Shown here: positions 39,345 to 49,010 of the stretch, one piece after another
Numbering within the stretch: the stretch's first letter is position 1
How the letters are laid out: every line of letters begins with the position of its first letter
Origin: Ignatzschineria cameli
Lineage (GTDB): Bacteria > Pseudomonadota > Gammaproteobacteria > Cardiobacteriales > Wohlfahrtiimonadaceae
Direction: 5' to 3'
NCBI RefSeq assembly: GCF_003121895.1
Contig: NZ_QEWW01000001.1
Coordinates: forward strand, 558,001 to 622,000
Length of the DNA stretch: 64,000 nucleotides
Position numbers and translations under genes: made by a program
Notes under the pieces: generated by a model
Databases searched by the model: none
What the model was told of the DNA's origin: nothing
Seen by the model: only the letters and a program-made list of their open reading frames with translations

Positions 39345-40793
39345 TTAAGAATGCTGAATCAGCGCCGTTAATTCTCTAAGACTTTTCATCTTCTCTAATT
39401 GCCAAACCATCGCTATCAACTCTTCAGAATTCGCTAATAGATCTTGATCCCCTGAAAACTGTAGAAGCTGCTCGAACTTCTGCTCTAACTCTATCTTTGA
39501 CAAAGGATTTTCTGGATCACCTTTAGGATAACGAAGCGTTGCGATATATTGCTCTCCATCGAGCGTCTCCACTCTAACTTTACCGCGCCACTCCCGCGGA
39601 TAAGCTGCATCAATCTCTGGATCGAAGGTCATCGATACCTTCTTCCGAAAAGCGATCACTTCTAAATCAGTTAAGCTATATTGTTCAAACTCAAAGAGTC
39701 CCGCTCTCCCATGGACAGCAAGTAATCCTAAGACGGTTCCCATCGAAAACTTCGCCTGATGGATACTTTGCGGTTCAGTGACGGCTCCTAAAACATCAAT
39801 CGCTGCTTGATGGACAAAAACCTCCACTTTAACTATCTCGCGATAAGAGAGCTCTTCATCTCTCATCAGTTGCAAAAGAGCATCACCTGCTGGATGGGTA
39901 TGTCGACATGAGGCATGATACTTAAAGGATGTTTCAATCGAGGCCCATCGCTCCCCTAAACCATCACTTAAAGCAGACGGATCACATTTTTGGGTCATCC
40001 CCACACCTAATCCTTGTACTCCTTCTAAACTATTCTTTGCGCCTTTTAGCCCCATTTGAGTCATATAAGCTGCTAATAGACCATTTGCATTCGCTTTTGC
40101 TGTATGGAGTTGCTTAGAATCTGCCGCATCCTCTAAAAAGGCCCAAACTCCTGCTGATTGTGTTGCTGCATTGCCGATGAGATTGAGCATCTCCTCCCGA
40201 TTAAAATTCATCAATTTTCCTACCGCAACTGCCGCAGAGATTGAGCCAACGGTAGAGGTTGTGTGAAAGACTCGATAATGGGATCTTCCTAAAAACTCCC
40301 CAATCCTGATGCCCGCTTCATATCCCATCGTCGCTGCCAACAAAAAAGCTTCCCCTGATGCATTGAGATCCTCACAGGCGGCAAGCAATGCCGGAAAAAC
40401 AACGGTTGCAGGATGAAAAACAGAACGATTATGGAGATCATCCTGCTCTAAAAGATGACCACAAGCACCATTAACGAGTGCTGCAAAATAGGGGCTACTT
40501 CTCTTTTTTGATCCAAAAATAGTACTCGATCCATTATCCGGCCCCATCATCGAAGCATATTGACGAAAGAGATCACTCGGATAGAAATCCTTACCCGCTA
40601 AAGCAGAGGCTAACCAATCTAAAGTTAATGCTTTCATCCCTTCGATCACAGCAAGGGGTAACTCTTGGTATTCCGTTTGAACCAGATACTCAACTAAGAG
40701 CGCCGTATGGTGTCTCTCGTCAATATCTGATGCGGTTATAGCCTCCGGTTCCTCTACAATAAAACAATTCTCTATCTGATTGTTATCACTCAT
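39345..40793 (-). CDS. MmgE/PrpD family protein (2-methylcitrate dehydratase-like)
   Basis: 482 aa, full length for the MmgE/PrpD fold, which includes 2-methylcitrate dehydratase and cis-aconitate decarboxylase. Diagnostic stretches: LTLDWLASALAGK, GHLLEQDDLHNRSVFHPATVVFPALLA, and KYHASCRHTHPAGDALL. No prpB, prpC or citrate-synthase-like genes are nearby, so the methylcitrate cycle is unlikely. As the first gene of the minus-strand acid cluster it probably dehydrates or decarboxylates the imported substrate. Confidence 0.88.
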   Translation of the reverse strand: MSDNNQIENCFIVEEPEAITASDIDERHHTALLVEYLVQTEYQELPLAVIEGMKALTLDWLASALAGKDFYPSDLFRQYASMMGPDNGSSTIFGSKKRSSPYFAALVNGACGHLLEQDDLHNRSVFHPATVVFPALLAACEDLNASGEAFLLAATMGYEAGIRIGEFLGRSHYRVFHTTSTVGSISAAVAVGKLMNFNREEMLNLIGNAATQSAGVWAFLEDAADSKQLHTAKANANGLLAAYMTQMGLKGAKNSLEGVQGLGVGMTQKCDPSALSDGLGERWASIETSFKYHASCRHTHPAGDALLQLMRDEELSYREIVKVEVFVHQAAIDVLGAVTEPQSIHQAKFSMGTVLGLLAVHGRAGLFEFEQYSLTDLEVIAFRKKVSMTFDPEIDAAYPREWRGKVRVETLDGEQYIATLRYPKGDPENPLSKIELEQKFEQLLQFSGDQDLLANSEELIAMVWQLEKMKSLRELTALIQHS

Positions 40794-41151
40794 ATTATTA
40801 TCTCTCTCCCCCTAAAGGATGGTTGCTATTTCTACCTCTAGAAAACAGACTAACGATATTTTTAAGCCCTGCATAGTGCAATTTAAGCATTGCAGAATTG
40901 CATTTATAACAATATTGAGAGCCGGGGTAATTAGGAATATCATGAAGCAATTATGGATCAATCTTGAAACACAATACCTATATAAAATCCCCAAAATAGA
41001 CCTATAAATAACAAGAGAGAGGGGAAGATCGTTGGGGGATCTGAATGGAGATTAGCCCCCGTCCTTAATGAAATTGAGGTACAATACCTCCTCAAACCGG
41101 ATCGACAAGTGATCTTAAAGTAAGCCCCTATATTTGAGATAAAATTTGCCT
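40794..41151. other. Intergenic region between the mmgE/prpD gene and nadQ (divergent)
   Basis: About 350 nt between divergent genes, so promoters for both are expected. It contains the inverted repeat GAGGTACAATACCTC (41076-41090), 61 nt before the nadQ start. Another weak repeat of GCATTG/GCAATT-type words is present. No small gene is supported. Confidence 0.5.
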
Positions 41152-42096
41152 ATGACCCCATTTAATCAGAGAGCTAAAGAAGGAACGACAGAGCTCGCAG
41201 CAGTCTTAATCTCTGTGACACAATCGGAAGCTAAGGTATTAACCGTCGAATCGGGTACACTTCTTCCGAATGGTCCCCTCACGCCGATTCATCGCTCATT
41301 GCAAGCGGGTGTTAGAGAGTGGGTTGAGACTCAAACGGGTCGCCCACTCGGCTATGTTGAACAACTCTACACCTTTGTCGATACAAATCGTAAAACCTCC
41401 TCCGGACACTATGTGATCTATATTAGCTATCTTGGATTGGTACGAGAAGAGCCTGATGAAGAGGCTAAAGTTGGTAAAAGTGGTGCAACCTGGTGCAATT
41501 GGTATCTCTACTTCCCATGGGAAGATCATCGAGAAGCCCCTCCTGCATTTATTGAGGAGACCTTCTACCCTATCTTCCGCCATTGGATTAATGCCGGCAA
41601 TACAATTGCAGAACAGCGAGCAAGAGAGCAACGGGTGAAACTCTGTTGGGGAATTGCCCCTTTTGCTTGGAATGAAGAGTATGCTTTACAGCGCTATGAA
41701 TTACTCTATGAGGTCGGGATCCTACCTGAAGCTGGTGCGGATTACTCAACGCTACCAGAAACAGTGATTGGACGTTGGATGGCACATGATCATCGCCGGG
41801 TTTTAGCCTCTGCAATGGCGCGACTACGAGCAAAGATTAAATATCGACCCGTGATTTTTGAATTGATGCCCCCTACCTTTACCTTGCTGCAACTCCAGCA
41901 AAGTATTGAAGCGCTTGGAGGCATCACACTTCATAAACAGAATTTCCGACGCTTTATTACACAACAAGAGCTGATCGAAGAGACTGGCGAACTTGATCAA
42001 AGTGGCCCGGGAAGACCGGCAAGACTCTACCAATTTAGAGATGATGTACTCTTAGAGCGATCCCTCTCCGGCAGTAAATTACCGATCTCCCGCTAA
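41152..42096 (+). CDS. nadQ: NadQ/NrtR-like regulator of NAD synthesis (Nudix-like N-domain, winged-helix C-domain)
   Basis: 314 aa. The N-terminal half resembles a degenerate Nudix fold; the C-terminal half is a winged helix ending in the NrtR-type signature (RPVIFELMPPTFTL, then NFRRFI, ETGE and GPGRPARLYQF). This is the pattern of the NadQ (COG4111-like) group. It is encoded next to nadA and nadC, and palindromes stand before both, so it probably represses de novo NAD synthesis. The frame opens at TTG 41146, but ATG 41152 is preferred. The exact subfamily is inferred. Confidence 0.75.
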   Translation: MTPFNQRAKEGTTELAAVLISVTQSEAKVLTVESGTLLPNGPLTPIHRSLQAGVREWVETQTGRPLGYVEQLYTFVDTNRKTSSGHYVIYISYLGLVREEPDEEAKVGKSGATWCNWYLYFPWEDHREAPPAFIEETFYPIFRHWINAGNTIAEQRAREQRVKLCWGIAPFAWNEEYALQRYELLYEVGILPEAGADYSTLPETVIGRWMAHDHRRVLASAMARLRAKIKYRPVIFELMPPTFTLLQLQQSIEALGGITLHKQNFRRFITQQELIEETGELDQSGPGRPARLYQFRDDVLLERSLSGSKLPISR

Positions 42097-42138
42097 ACTA
42101 TTTCTGGGCTATATCTCTGAGTCATATTTCTGAGAGAA

Positions 42139-43284
42139 TTATGCGGGCCCCACATGTTGAAAGAGTGCCTGATCATCCGCAAGATCACCGGAAGCTTGGA
42201 CATTCAAGCGCATCTTTTCTGAGAAATCGAGCATCCGGTTAAGACTCTTGACGGCTCCTAGGCGAATCTCTTCCTCCACTTTAATCTCATTGATACCTTG
42301 TTCTAAGACATCACGCAATTTGGCAAGTGAGTTCATCGCCATCCAAGGACACATCGCACAGCTCTTACAGGTTGCACTCTCGCCGGCGGTAGGAGCAATT
42401 AATAACTCTTTACCAGGAACCGCTTGTTGCATCTTATAGAAGATTCCCCGATCTGTGGCCACAATAAAGCGGGTACTGTTTGAAGCCTCTGCCGCCTTAA
42501 TCAATTGTGATGTAGAACCGATAATATCCGCTTGTGCTAATACTGATGCCGGCGATTCAGGATGCGCTAAGACCATCGCATCGGGATGAGATTGACGAAA
42601 GAGTGCCAAACTATCTGCTTTAAATTCATCATGAACGATACAGCTACCTTGCCATAAGATCATATCTGCGCCAGTCTCTTGTTGAATATAGTGACCAAGA
42701 TGCTTATCCGGCCCCCAAATAATCTTCTCTCCAGCGCGATGTAACTCTCTGACAATATCGAGCCCGATGGCAGAAGTTACAACCCAGTCGGCGCGGGCTT
42801 TTACCTTTGCACTCGTATTTGCATAGACCACAACTGTTCGATCTGGGTATTGATCACAAAATTGTGAAAACTCCTCTTCCGGACAACCTAAATCTAATGA
42901 GCAGGTCGCCTCTAGGTCTGCCATCAAAACCCGTTTCTCCGGACTTAAAATCTTTGCGGTCTCCCCCATAAAACGGACGCCGGCAACCACTAATGTCTGT
43001 TCTTTTGCATCACGTCCAAAGCGGGCCATCTCTAAAGAGTCTGCCACACATCCACCCGTCTCCTCTGCTAATGCCTGAATACGAGGATCTGTATAGTAGT
43101 GCGCGACTAAGACAGCATCTTCCTCTTTCAATAGCTGCTTTAATTCGGTAATAACACGCGCCTCCTCTTCAGCGCTAAGAGATGCCGGCACCTTTGCTTT
43201 TGCCTGAGCAATTTCAGCCTGCCCATCTCTTGTTGGTTGAATAAAGTCGACCCATTTTGTTACTTCTTGATTCATGGCAACCAT
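42139..43284 (-). CDS. nadA: Quinolinate synthase NadA
   Basis: Condenses iminoaspartate with dihydroxyacetone phosphate to quinolinate; a [4Fe-4S] enzyme. 381 aa, colinear with E. coli Nad[56 protein letters not shown], and the Cys motif [10 protein letters not shown] near the C-terminus. Two starts compete (43284 and 43275), with GAGG 3 or 12 nt away. nadB (aspartate oxidase) is not in the window. A palindrome lies about 185 nt upstream of the start. Confidence 0.97.
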   Translation of the reverse strand: MVAMNQEVTKWVDFIQPTRDGQAEIAQAKAKVPASLSAEEEARVITELKQLLKEEDAVLVAHYYTDPRIQALAEETGGCVADSLEMARFGRDAKEQTLVVAGVRFMGETAKILSPEKRVLMADLEATCSLDLGCPEEEFSQFCDQYPDRTVVVYANTSAKVKARADWVVTSAIGLDIVRELHRAGEKIIWGPDKHLGHYIQQETGADMILWQGSCIVHDEFKADSLALFRQSHPDAMVLAHPESPASVLAQADIIGSTSQLIKAAEASNSTRFIVATDRGIFYKMQQAVPGKELLIAPTAGESATCKSCAMCPWMAMNSLAKLRDVLEQGINEIKVEEEIRLGAVKSLNRMLDFSEKMRLNVQASGDLADDQALFQHVGPA

Positions 43285-43464
43285 CTTCCTCTATCACTTT
43301 CCTTAAAATCGTTAACTTTTTTAAGTAGCTCTCTTAAAACGCGCTCTTTCATTATTAGCTTCTATCCAACTTCATACTATTGCAGGTAGTTATTGCAGAT
43401 AATTTTGCGCTGGTTTAAGCGATTTAATGCGAGTTCCAATATTATCTTTTAATTAGAGGCTACA

Positions 43465-43483
43465 TATACTCATTTTGAGCATA
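43465..43483. promoter_or_regulatory. Probable NadQ operator before nadA
   Basis: Imperfect palindrome TATACTCATTTTGAGCATA. It shares the CTCATT-TGAGCAT core with the site before nadC. Confidence 0.65.
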
Positions 43484-43742
43484 TATTGAATTTTGCCGAA
43501 GAACAAGCCTTTTTATAAAAACTCCCTGAATAATTCCTGCACTTTCTCAAAGTGGGATTATTCATACCCCCCTTTTGATTCATCATTTTGATTAAGTTTT
43601 GATTGAGTTTTGATTGAGTTGATTTAAGGCGATCAAGATAATTGAGAATTAAGGAAAGCTTTCTTGAGTGCTGATTGAGCATTTATTGAATATATGTTGA
43701 ATACTTATTGGGTATTTATTGAGATTTTCTAAATTAATCGAT

Positions 43743-43759
43743 ATGCTCATTATGAGCAT
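43743..43759. promoter_or_regulatory. Probable NadQ operator before nadC
   Basis: Perfect 17-nt palindrome ATGCTCATTATGAGCAT, about 85 nt before the nadC start codon. Confidence 0.7.
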
Positions 43760-43844
43760 TATTAATGGTGCCAAAGTGAGCAAAAGTGAAATATCACAGA
43801 TATGCAATTGAACTGACCAGTTATCAAGAAGAAGAGGAGATCAT

Positions 43845-44699
43845 ATGACATCGCTTGCCGCCCTACCTACCCCCTTACTACGCCCCTTTGTACAGCAGGC
43901 ATTAGAAGAAGATTTAGGTCGCCGTGGTGACCTTACAAGTGCGGCGTTAATAGAAGCTGATCGATCGAGCCAACTACAGATTGTCGCTAGAGAATCGGGC
44001 GTTATTGCCGGCATGGATCTCGCGCAATTAGCCTTTCAAGAGATCGATCCTTCAATCCGCTTTACAGCGATGATTCAAGATGGTGATGCCATCGAAGCGG
44101 GAGCAGTTTTAGCGGAAGTTTCCGGAAATGCTCGAGCGCTACTCACTGCAGAACGAACGGCACTTAACTTTTTAACACATCTTAGTGGAATCGCAACAGA
44201 AGTAGCGACTATTAAAGCGATGGTGGCTGATTACCCTGTTGAGATTACCTGCACTCGGAAAACTATTCCAGGATTACGAGTATTACAAAAATATGCCGTA
44301 CGCGCCGGTGGTGGACGCAACCATCGTATGGGACTAGATGATGCAATTCTCATTAAAGATAACCATATTGCTATCGCCGGCGATATTACCACAGCCATTC
44401 AAAGAGCGAAGGCTTTTGCCGGCCATCTCATCCCGGTAGAAGTTGAAGTCGATACATTAGCGCAATTGGAACTTGCCCTCAAAGAGGGGGTTAATCTGGT
44501 ATTACTCGATAATATGAGCCCCGATGAATTGCGAGAAGCGGTCAAACTCGCTAAAGGTATCTGCCAAACAGAGGCTTCCGGCGGTATCTCCCCTCAAAAT
44601 GTGGTAGAGGTCGCACAGACAGGTGTCGATTTTATTGCGATGGGATGGATTACTCATAGTGTCAAATCGCTCGATATTGGGCTCGACTATAACCTATAA
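43845..44699 (+). CDS. nadC: Nicotinate-nucleotide pyrophosphorylase (quinolinate phosphoribosyltransferase) NadC
   Basis: Converts quinolinate and PRPP to nicotinate mononucleotide. 284 aa with the family blocks EEDLGRRGDLTS, LTAERTALNFL-HLSGIAT, CTRKTIPGLRVLQKYAVRAGGGRNHRMGLDDAILIKDNHI, and SGGISPQNV. AGAGGAG precedes the ATG. A strong terminator follows at 44769-44800. Confidence 0.97.
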   Translation: MTSLAALPTPLLRPFVQQALEEDLGRRGDLTSAALIEADRSSQLQIVARESGVIAGMDLAQLAFQEIDPSIRFTAMIQDGDAIEAGAVLAEVSGNARALLTAERTALNFLTHLSGIATEVATIKAMVADYPVEITCTRKTIPGLRVLQKYAVRAGGGRNHRMGLDDAILIKDNHIAIAGDITTAIQRAKAFAGHLIPVEVEVDTLAQLELALKEGVNLVLLDNMSPDELREAVKLAKGICQTEASGGISPQNVVEVAQTGVDFIAMGWITHSVKSLDIGLDYNL

Positions 44700-44768
44700 G
44701 CTGTAACCGGTAAGGGACAACCCATAAACCCTCTAAGCTAACGAAGAGAGAGATAAGAAGATGGAGAT

Positions 44769-44800
44769 AAAACCTCAAAAGATGATTTTGAGGTTTTTTT
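44769..44800 (+). terminator. Rho-independent terminator of nadC
   Basis: 12-bp stem AAAACCTCAAAA/TTTTGAGGTTTT (44769-44780 with 44786-44797), 5-nt loop, followed by further T. Confidence 0.9.
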
Positions 44801-44984
44801 AATTTACTTCATATCACCTAAAAATCCTTGAGATCTTCACCGATACTTTGCTCTTAAAAATATTTTTTAAGAGTCTTTTAAGAGGCTAATAGAATTCTAT
44901 GTCTATTCTAATTCCCTTTTAATTTATAATTTAGGCGCTCATTTTGTTCTCTTGATCATCTTATAGGAGTCCTATATAGTTGAA

Positions 44985-45000
44985 CATACAGATATGTATG
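44985..45000. promoter_or_regulatory. TetR-type operator, distal copy (before ferredoxin reductase gene)
   Basis: Perfect palindrome CATACA-GATA-TGTATG followed by TTTG. The same half-sites and 4-nt spacer occur twice between the aromatic operon and its divergent TetR gene (58953 and 59003). It lies about 235 nt before the reductase start codon. Confidence 0.75.
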
Positions 45001-45233
45001 TTTGTGTTATCGGCGCATTTTAGTATTTTAATACGCCCTATCGATCAGCCCGATTAGAGATTTAAGGATAAAAAGCGATAAATTGATCCTAAGCCTCTCT
45101 ATAATGGCAATAGCAATGACAAAAGTAGCAACCATAGCAATTGCAACCACAATGGCGATCGATATTAGCAGTTATCACTCTCGCGCAATCCACAAACTAT
45201 TTTTAACTATACAATCACTATAAGGGAATTATT

Positions 45234-46436
45234 ATGGATTCAATCGTTATTATTGGTGGAGGTCAAGCAGCTGCTTTTGCCGCTTCTACTCTCAGAAAAG
45301 AGGGGTATGAGGGGCGACTAGCGATTATCTCCGATGAAAATCAGGTCTTCTATGAGCGCCCACCGCTCTCAAAGGGGATTTTAGATGGAAAAGAAGCTTT
45401 AGAGAATCTCTACTTCTTCGATCAGGAGAGCATCGATAAGCTTAATATTGAATGGCATAAGCCAATGCGGGCAACAGCGATTGACCGCCAAGCAAAAGTT
45501 GTCAAAACAGATCAAGGAACGACCCTCCCTTATGACAAATTGATTATTGCTACCGGAAGTCGCCCTCGTGTTCCAAATGATCAGTGGTTAACTTTTAAAA
45601 ATGCCCACACTCTTAGAACAATTGATGATGCGCTTAAACTAAAATCAGCATTAACTGCCGGAAAAAGACTTGCGATCATTGGTGGCGGTTGGATCGGCTT
45701 AGAAGTTGCCGCAACTGCAAGACAACTTGGGCTAGAGGTCACTCTTTTTGAGCGAGAGTCACGTCTCTGTAGTCGTAGCGTTGCAGCTGAAGTATCGGCA
45801 CATCTTCTCACGCTTCATGAAGCAGAAGGCACTACAATTCTTCTTGATGCCAAAGAGATTGAGGTAACAGAAAAAGAGGATGGAACGCTACTCATTCATA
45901 GTGGAGATCACGCTATCGAAGTAGATCTACTCCTCATTGGCGCCGGTGCAGAAATTGCAACAGAACTTGCGGTTGAAGCAGGATTAGAAGTTGATGGCGG
46001 AATTGTTGTTGATCTTTATGGAAAGAGCTCAGATCCCGATATCTATGCTGCCGGAGATGTGGCAATTCACCCTCTTGTTGGTTTTACAACTCAATCATGG
46101 GCGCATGCACAGCAGCAAGCAGAAAAGGTTGCAAAAGCAATTGTGGGTAAAAAAGATGAACCTTATCAAGAAGTTCCTTGGATCTGGTCAGATCAGTATC
46201 ATCACAATATTCAGATTATGGGCTTTCCGATCGATGAAGAGAGTCAACTCGTTATTCGCGAAGATGATCATAAAAAATGTTTTATCCATCTCGATAATGA
46301 GCAGAAAGTGCGTTCAATTGTTGCTTTTAATGAGCCAAAAGCGATCGGCGTCGGAAGATTTTGGTTTAGAAAAGGAGCGCCACTCGATCCCGAACAGTTA
46401 CAAAATAGTGAGATCGATCTAATGAAACTTCGATAA
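45234..46436 (+). CDS. Ferredoxin-NAD(+) reductase component of a ring-hydroxylating dioxygenase (HcaD/BphA4-like)
   Basis: FAD flavoprotein that passes electrons from NADH to the Rieske ferredoxin of an aromatic dioxygenase. 400 aa with two Rossmann motifs (IVIIGGGQAAAFAA at residues 3-16 and LAIIGGGWIGLEVAA near 148-162), the YERPPLSK stretch, the second FAD block DIYAAGDVA, and the C-terminal domain YHHNIQIMG. It is the HcaD/BphA4 type. It is monocistronic and lies 1.7 kb from the end of the aromatic operon on the other strand, but it shares that operon's operator palindrome. RBS AAGGGAA precedes the ATG. Confidence 0.92.
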   Translation: MDSIVIIGGGQAAAFAASTLRKEGYEGRLAIISDENQVFYERPPLSKGILDGKEALENLYFFDQESIDKLNIEWHKPMRATAIDRQAKVVKTDQGTTLPYDKLIIATGSRPRVPNDQWLTFKNAHTLRTIDDALKLKSALTAGKRLAIIGGGWIGLEVAATARQLGLEVTLFERESRLCSRSVAAEVSAHLLTLHEAEGTTILLDAKEIEVTEKEDGTLLIHSGDHAIEVDLLLIGAGAEIATELAVEAGLEVDGGIVVDLYGKSSDPDIYAAGDVAIHPLVGFTTQSWAHAQQQAEKVAKAIVGKKDEPYQEVPWIWSDQYHHNIQIMGFPIDEESQLVIREDDHKKCFIHLDNEQKVRSIVAFNEPKAIGVGRFWFRKGAPLDPEQLQNSEIDLMKLR

Positions 46437-46633
46437 AGTAACATCTTATACCTTCTAGTACCATCCATTGTTGACAATGGATGATTCAGGAAAAGGGGAT
46501 TCTATAGTATGATCTCTTATGCAATAGATCCCCTTCTTTATTTCACTGAAGATTACCCCTACACTGAAGGTTGCTCATTGAAGAGTGACTCACTCATCAC
46601 CCTTTTGAAGAGAATAAGAAAATAAGAGAATAA

Positions 46634-46681
46634 GATGAGAAGATGAGAAGATGAGAAGATGAGAAGATGAGAAGATGAGAA
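46634..46681. repeat. Simple tandem repeat, unit GATGAGAA x6
   Basis: Six perfect 8-nt units, flanked by related AGAATAAGA words. Confidence 0.95.
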
Positions 46682-46813
46682 GATGAAGAGATTAGCTGAG
46701 AGAGTAACGAGATAAAAATGAGATAAAAATAAGATGTAAGTGTAAGGTGGAAATAAGGTAGGAGTGAAGTAAAAAGTGAGATGATAGAATTATCTCTCAA
46801 AAAAATTATCACT

Positions 46814-46852
46814 AAAAAAATGCCTAAACAGAAAGGAGATCCTGTTTAGGCA
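46814..46852 (-). terminator. Terminator of the aromatic-degradation operon
   Basis: Perfect 11-bp stem TGCCTAAACAG/CTGTTTAGGCA (46821-46831 with 46842-46852), 10-nt loop, then a T run on the minus strand (46814-46820). It is 170 nt after the aldolase stop. Confidence 0.9.
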
Positions 46853-47022
46853 AAAGCACTTTAGTCAAAGTGTAATGAAGTAATGGAGTTACTGATTTAA
46901 TAGATCGCATCAAGCTAATCAATAATTGATCTAGCTCCGATTAACTCTGATCTAGTTGATCTGATTGATCAGATTGAATAATTAGATCAATCTGACCATA
47001 AGTCTAAACTCTAATAGAGTAG

Positions 47023-48048
47023 TTAAGCCGTTGGTTTTGCATCAAGAAGATCGAGTGCCACATCGACAATCATATCCTCTTGTCCCCCTACCATTTTACG
47101 TTTTCCTAACTCTACTAAGATATCGACAGTCTTAAGATCGAATCGATTTGCTGCATCTTCAGCATGGCGCAAGAAGCTTGAATAGACGCCGGCATAACCT
47201 AATGCTAAAGTCTCACGATCGACGCGAACAGGACGATCTTGGAGTGGTCGAACAATATCATCTGCCGCATCCATTAGACGATAGAGATCAGCATTATGCT
47301 TCCAGCCCAATTTGTTCGCGACAGCAATAAAGACTTCTAACGGCGCATTCCCTGCCCCTGCCCCCATTCCTGCCAAGCTTGCATCAATTCGATTTGCGCC
47401 CTCTTCAACAGCAACAACAGAGTTTGCGACACCTAAGGAGAGATTATGGTGTGCGTGAATCCCGATTTCGGTTTCAGGTAGTAGGATATCTCGAACAGCA
47501 CGAACACGGTCACGCACATTATTCATTGTCATAGCGCCACCTGAATCCACAACATAGATACAGGTTGCACCATAATTTTCCATCTTTTTAGATTGTAACG
47601 CTAAATTTTCGGGAGTCGTCATATGGCTCATCATTAAAAAGCCTACGGTATCCATCCCCAATTCACGCGCATAAGCGATATGTTGTGCAGAGACATCCGC
47701 TTCTGTACAGTGAGTTGCAACTCGAACCACTCTCGCCCCGGCATCATAGGCCTCTTTCAGATCCCGTGTCGTTCCAATTCCAGGAAGCAGTAACGTCGCA
47801 ATCTTGGCATTTTTAACAACATCTGCCGCCGCTTCAATCCACTCACGGTCAGAGTGCGCACCAAAGCCATAGTTAAAACTTGAGCCCTGTAGACCATCAC
47901 CGTGCGCAATCTCAATACTATCAACATTTGCCTCATCTAATGCTTTAGCAATCGATCTGACATCATCGAGTGAGTATTGATGCATGATGGCATGACTACC
48001 ATCACGGAGTGTTACATCTGAAATATAGAGTTTCTCTGGCATTCCCAT
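47023..48048 (-). CDS. mhpE: 4-hydroxy-2-oxovalerate aldolase (MhpE/DmpG type)
   Basis: Last carbon-carbon cleavage of the meta pathway: 4-hydroxy-2-oxopentanoate to pyruvate and acetaldehyde. 341-aa HMGL-like TIM barrel: [15 protein letters not shown] (Arg-Asp metal/catalytic motif, residues 10-24), [16 protein letters not shown] metal-binding His pair, and the DmpG communication-domain end. It forms a channelled complex with the acylating aldehyde dehydrogenase encoded immediately upstream; start overlaps the TAAG of that gene. Confidence 0.96.
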   Translation of the reverse strand: MGMPEKLYISDVTLRDGSHAIMHQYSLDDVRSIAKALDEANVDSIEIAHGDGLQGSSFNYGFGAHSDREWIEAAADVVKNAKIATLLLPGIGTTRDLKEAYDAGARVVRVATHCTEADVSAQHIAYARELGMDTVGFLMMSHMTTPENLALQSKKMENYGATCIYVVDSGGAMTMNNVRDRVRAVRDILLPETEIGIHAHHNLSLGVANSVVAVEEGANRIDASLAGMGAGAGNAPLEVFIAVANKLGWKHNADLYRLMDAADDIVRPLQDRPVRVDRETLALGYAGVYSSFLRHAEDAANRFDLKTVDILVELGKRKMVGGQEDMIVDVALDLLDAKPTA

Positions 48049-48049
48049 C

Positions 48050-49000
48050 TTATGCCTCCTTTTGAGCGAGTAAATTGAGGGCGATCTTTTCTGCAGTGGC
48101 TAACGCCGCTGAGGTCATAATATCGAGATTTCCAGCATAGGCAGGAAGATAATGTGCCGCACCTTCAACTTCAAGATAGACAGCCACTTTTAAGCCCGAA
48201 CGATAACCAATACCGGGTAGATTGAGAGGCTTATCTTCCGGAATCACCTCAAACTGAATATCTTGCTTTAAGCGATATCCCTTCACATATTGATTCACTT
48301 CAGCGACTCTCTTCTCCACTGCCGCGCGAATCTGATCTAGATCAGCATTATCGGTAAAACAGTAGACTGTATCGCGCATTAAGATAGGAGGATCTGCTGG
48401 GTTAAGGACAATAATCGCCTTTCCTTTAGTTGCGCCACCAATCTCCTCAATAGCGCGTGATGTTGTTTCGGTAAACTCATCGATATTAGCGCGCGTCCCC
48501 GGTCCTGCAGAGAGGCTACTGATAGAAGCGACAATCTCGGCATAATGAACCTTCGTTACCGATGAAATCGCGGCAATAATAGGAATCGTTGCCTGTCCAC
48601 CACAGGTGACCATATTGACGTTATTCTCTTCAATATGCTCTTCTAAATTGACAACCGGTACACAATAAGGACCTATTGCGGCAGGCGTTAAGTCAATCAT
48701 CTTAATCTGAGGTTTTCTCTCACGAAGAACCTTCTCATTATGCAGATGAGCGCTTGCTGAGGTCGCATCAAATACAATCTCAATTTCATCAAAATTAGGT
48801 GATTTAACTAATCCCTCTACCCCTTCATGAGTGGTATTCACCCCTCGATCTCTTGCGCGTCTAAGACCATCTGAGGCTTCATCAATTCCCACAACCGTAT
48901 CGATCGCGACATTGACGCCATTTTCTAACATCTTGATCATCAAGTCGGTACCAATATTTCCCGAACCGATAATCGCAGCGCGTACTTTCTCTTTCATCAT
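48050..49000 (-). CDS. mhpF: Acetaldehyde dehydrogenase, acylating (MhpF/DmpF type)
   Basis: Converts acetaldehyde and CoA to acetyl-CoA with NAD+, receiving acetaldehyde by channelling from the aldolase. 316 aa: Rossmann motif [14 protein letters not shown] (residues 8-21), catalytic Cys in [12 protein letters not shown], and [20 protein letters not shown]. Starts 10 nt after the CoA-ligase stop and is followed after 1 nt by mhpE. Confidence 0.96.
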   Translation of the reverse strand: MMKEKVRAAIIGSGNIGTDLMIKMLENGVNVAIDTVVGIDEASDGLRRARDRGVNTTHEGVEGLVKSPNFDEIEIVFDATSASAHLHNEKVLRERKPQIKMIDLTPAAIGPYCVPVVNLEEHIEENNVNMVTCGGQATIPIIAAISSVTKVHYAEIVASISSLSAGPGTRANIDEFTETTSRAIEEIGGATKGKAIIVLNPADPPILMRDTVYCFTDNADLDQIRAAVEKRVAEVNQYVKGYRLKQDIQFEVIPEDKPLNLPGIGYRSGLKVAVYLEVEGAAHYLPAYAGNLDIMTSAALATAEKIALNLLAQKEA

Positions 49001-49010
49001 TCCTATCCTT

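Larger units (their letters stand above)
43285..43844. promoter_or_regulatory. Divergent nadA-nadC control region
   Basis: 560 nt between divergent nadA and nadC, with one palindrome near each gene's promoter side (43465-43483, 43743-43759). The middle holds degenerate ATTGAGT/TTATTGAAT repeats (about 43570-43720). The open frame there is low-complexity and not credible as a gene. Confidence 0.6.
44700..45233 (+). promoter_or_regulatory. nadC terminator and upstream region of the ferredoxin reductase gene
   Basis: 534 nt without a gene. It holds the nadC terminator (44769-44800), a TetR-type palindrome (44985-45000), and GCAATAGC/GCAACCAT-like short repeats (about 45108-45155) before the next start. 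Confidence 0.6.
46437..47022. other. Intergenic region with octamer repeat and operon terminator
   Basis: 585 nt between convergent genes. It contains GATGAGAA x6 (46634-46681) and the terminator of the aromatic operon (46814-46852). The minus-strand frame across it is only translated repeat (LLIFSSSH) and is not a gene. Confidence 0.6.

Noticed and set aside
41076-41090. GAGGTACAATACCTC as a third NadQ operator
   Set aside because: It is an inverted repeat near the nadQ start but does not share the CTCATT-TGAGCAT core of the nadA and nadC sites, so it is left as an undefined element.
43470-43682. 70-codon minus-strand frame in the nadA-nadC spacer
   Set aside because: Consists of degenerate TTGATT-type repeats, covers a probable operator and has no ribosome site.
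46597-46812. 71-codon minus-strand frame
   Set aside because: Most of it is the translated octamer repeat (LLIFSSSH), with no ribosome site; low-complexity artefact.
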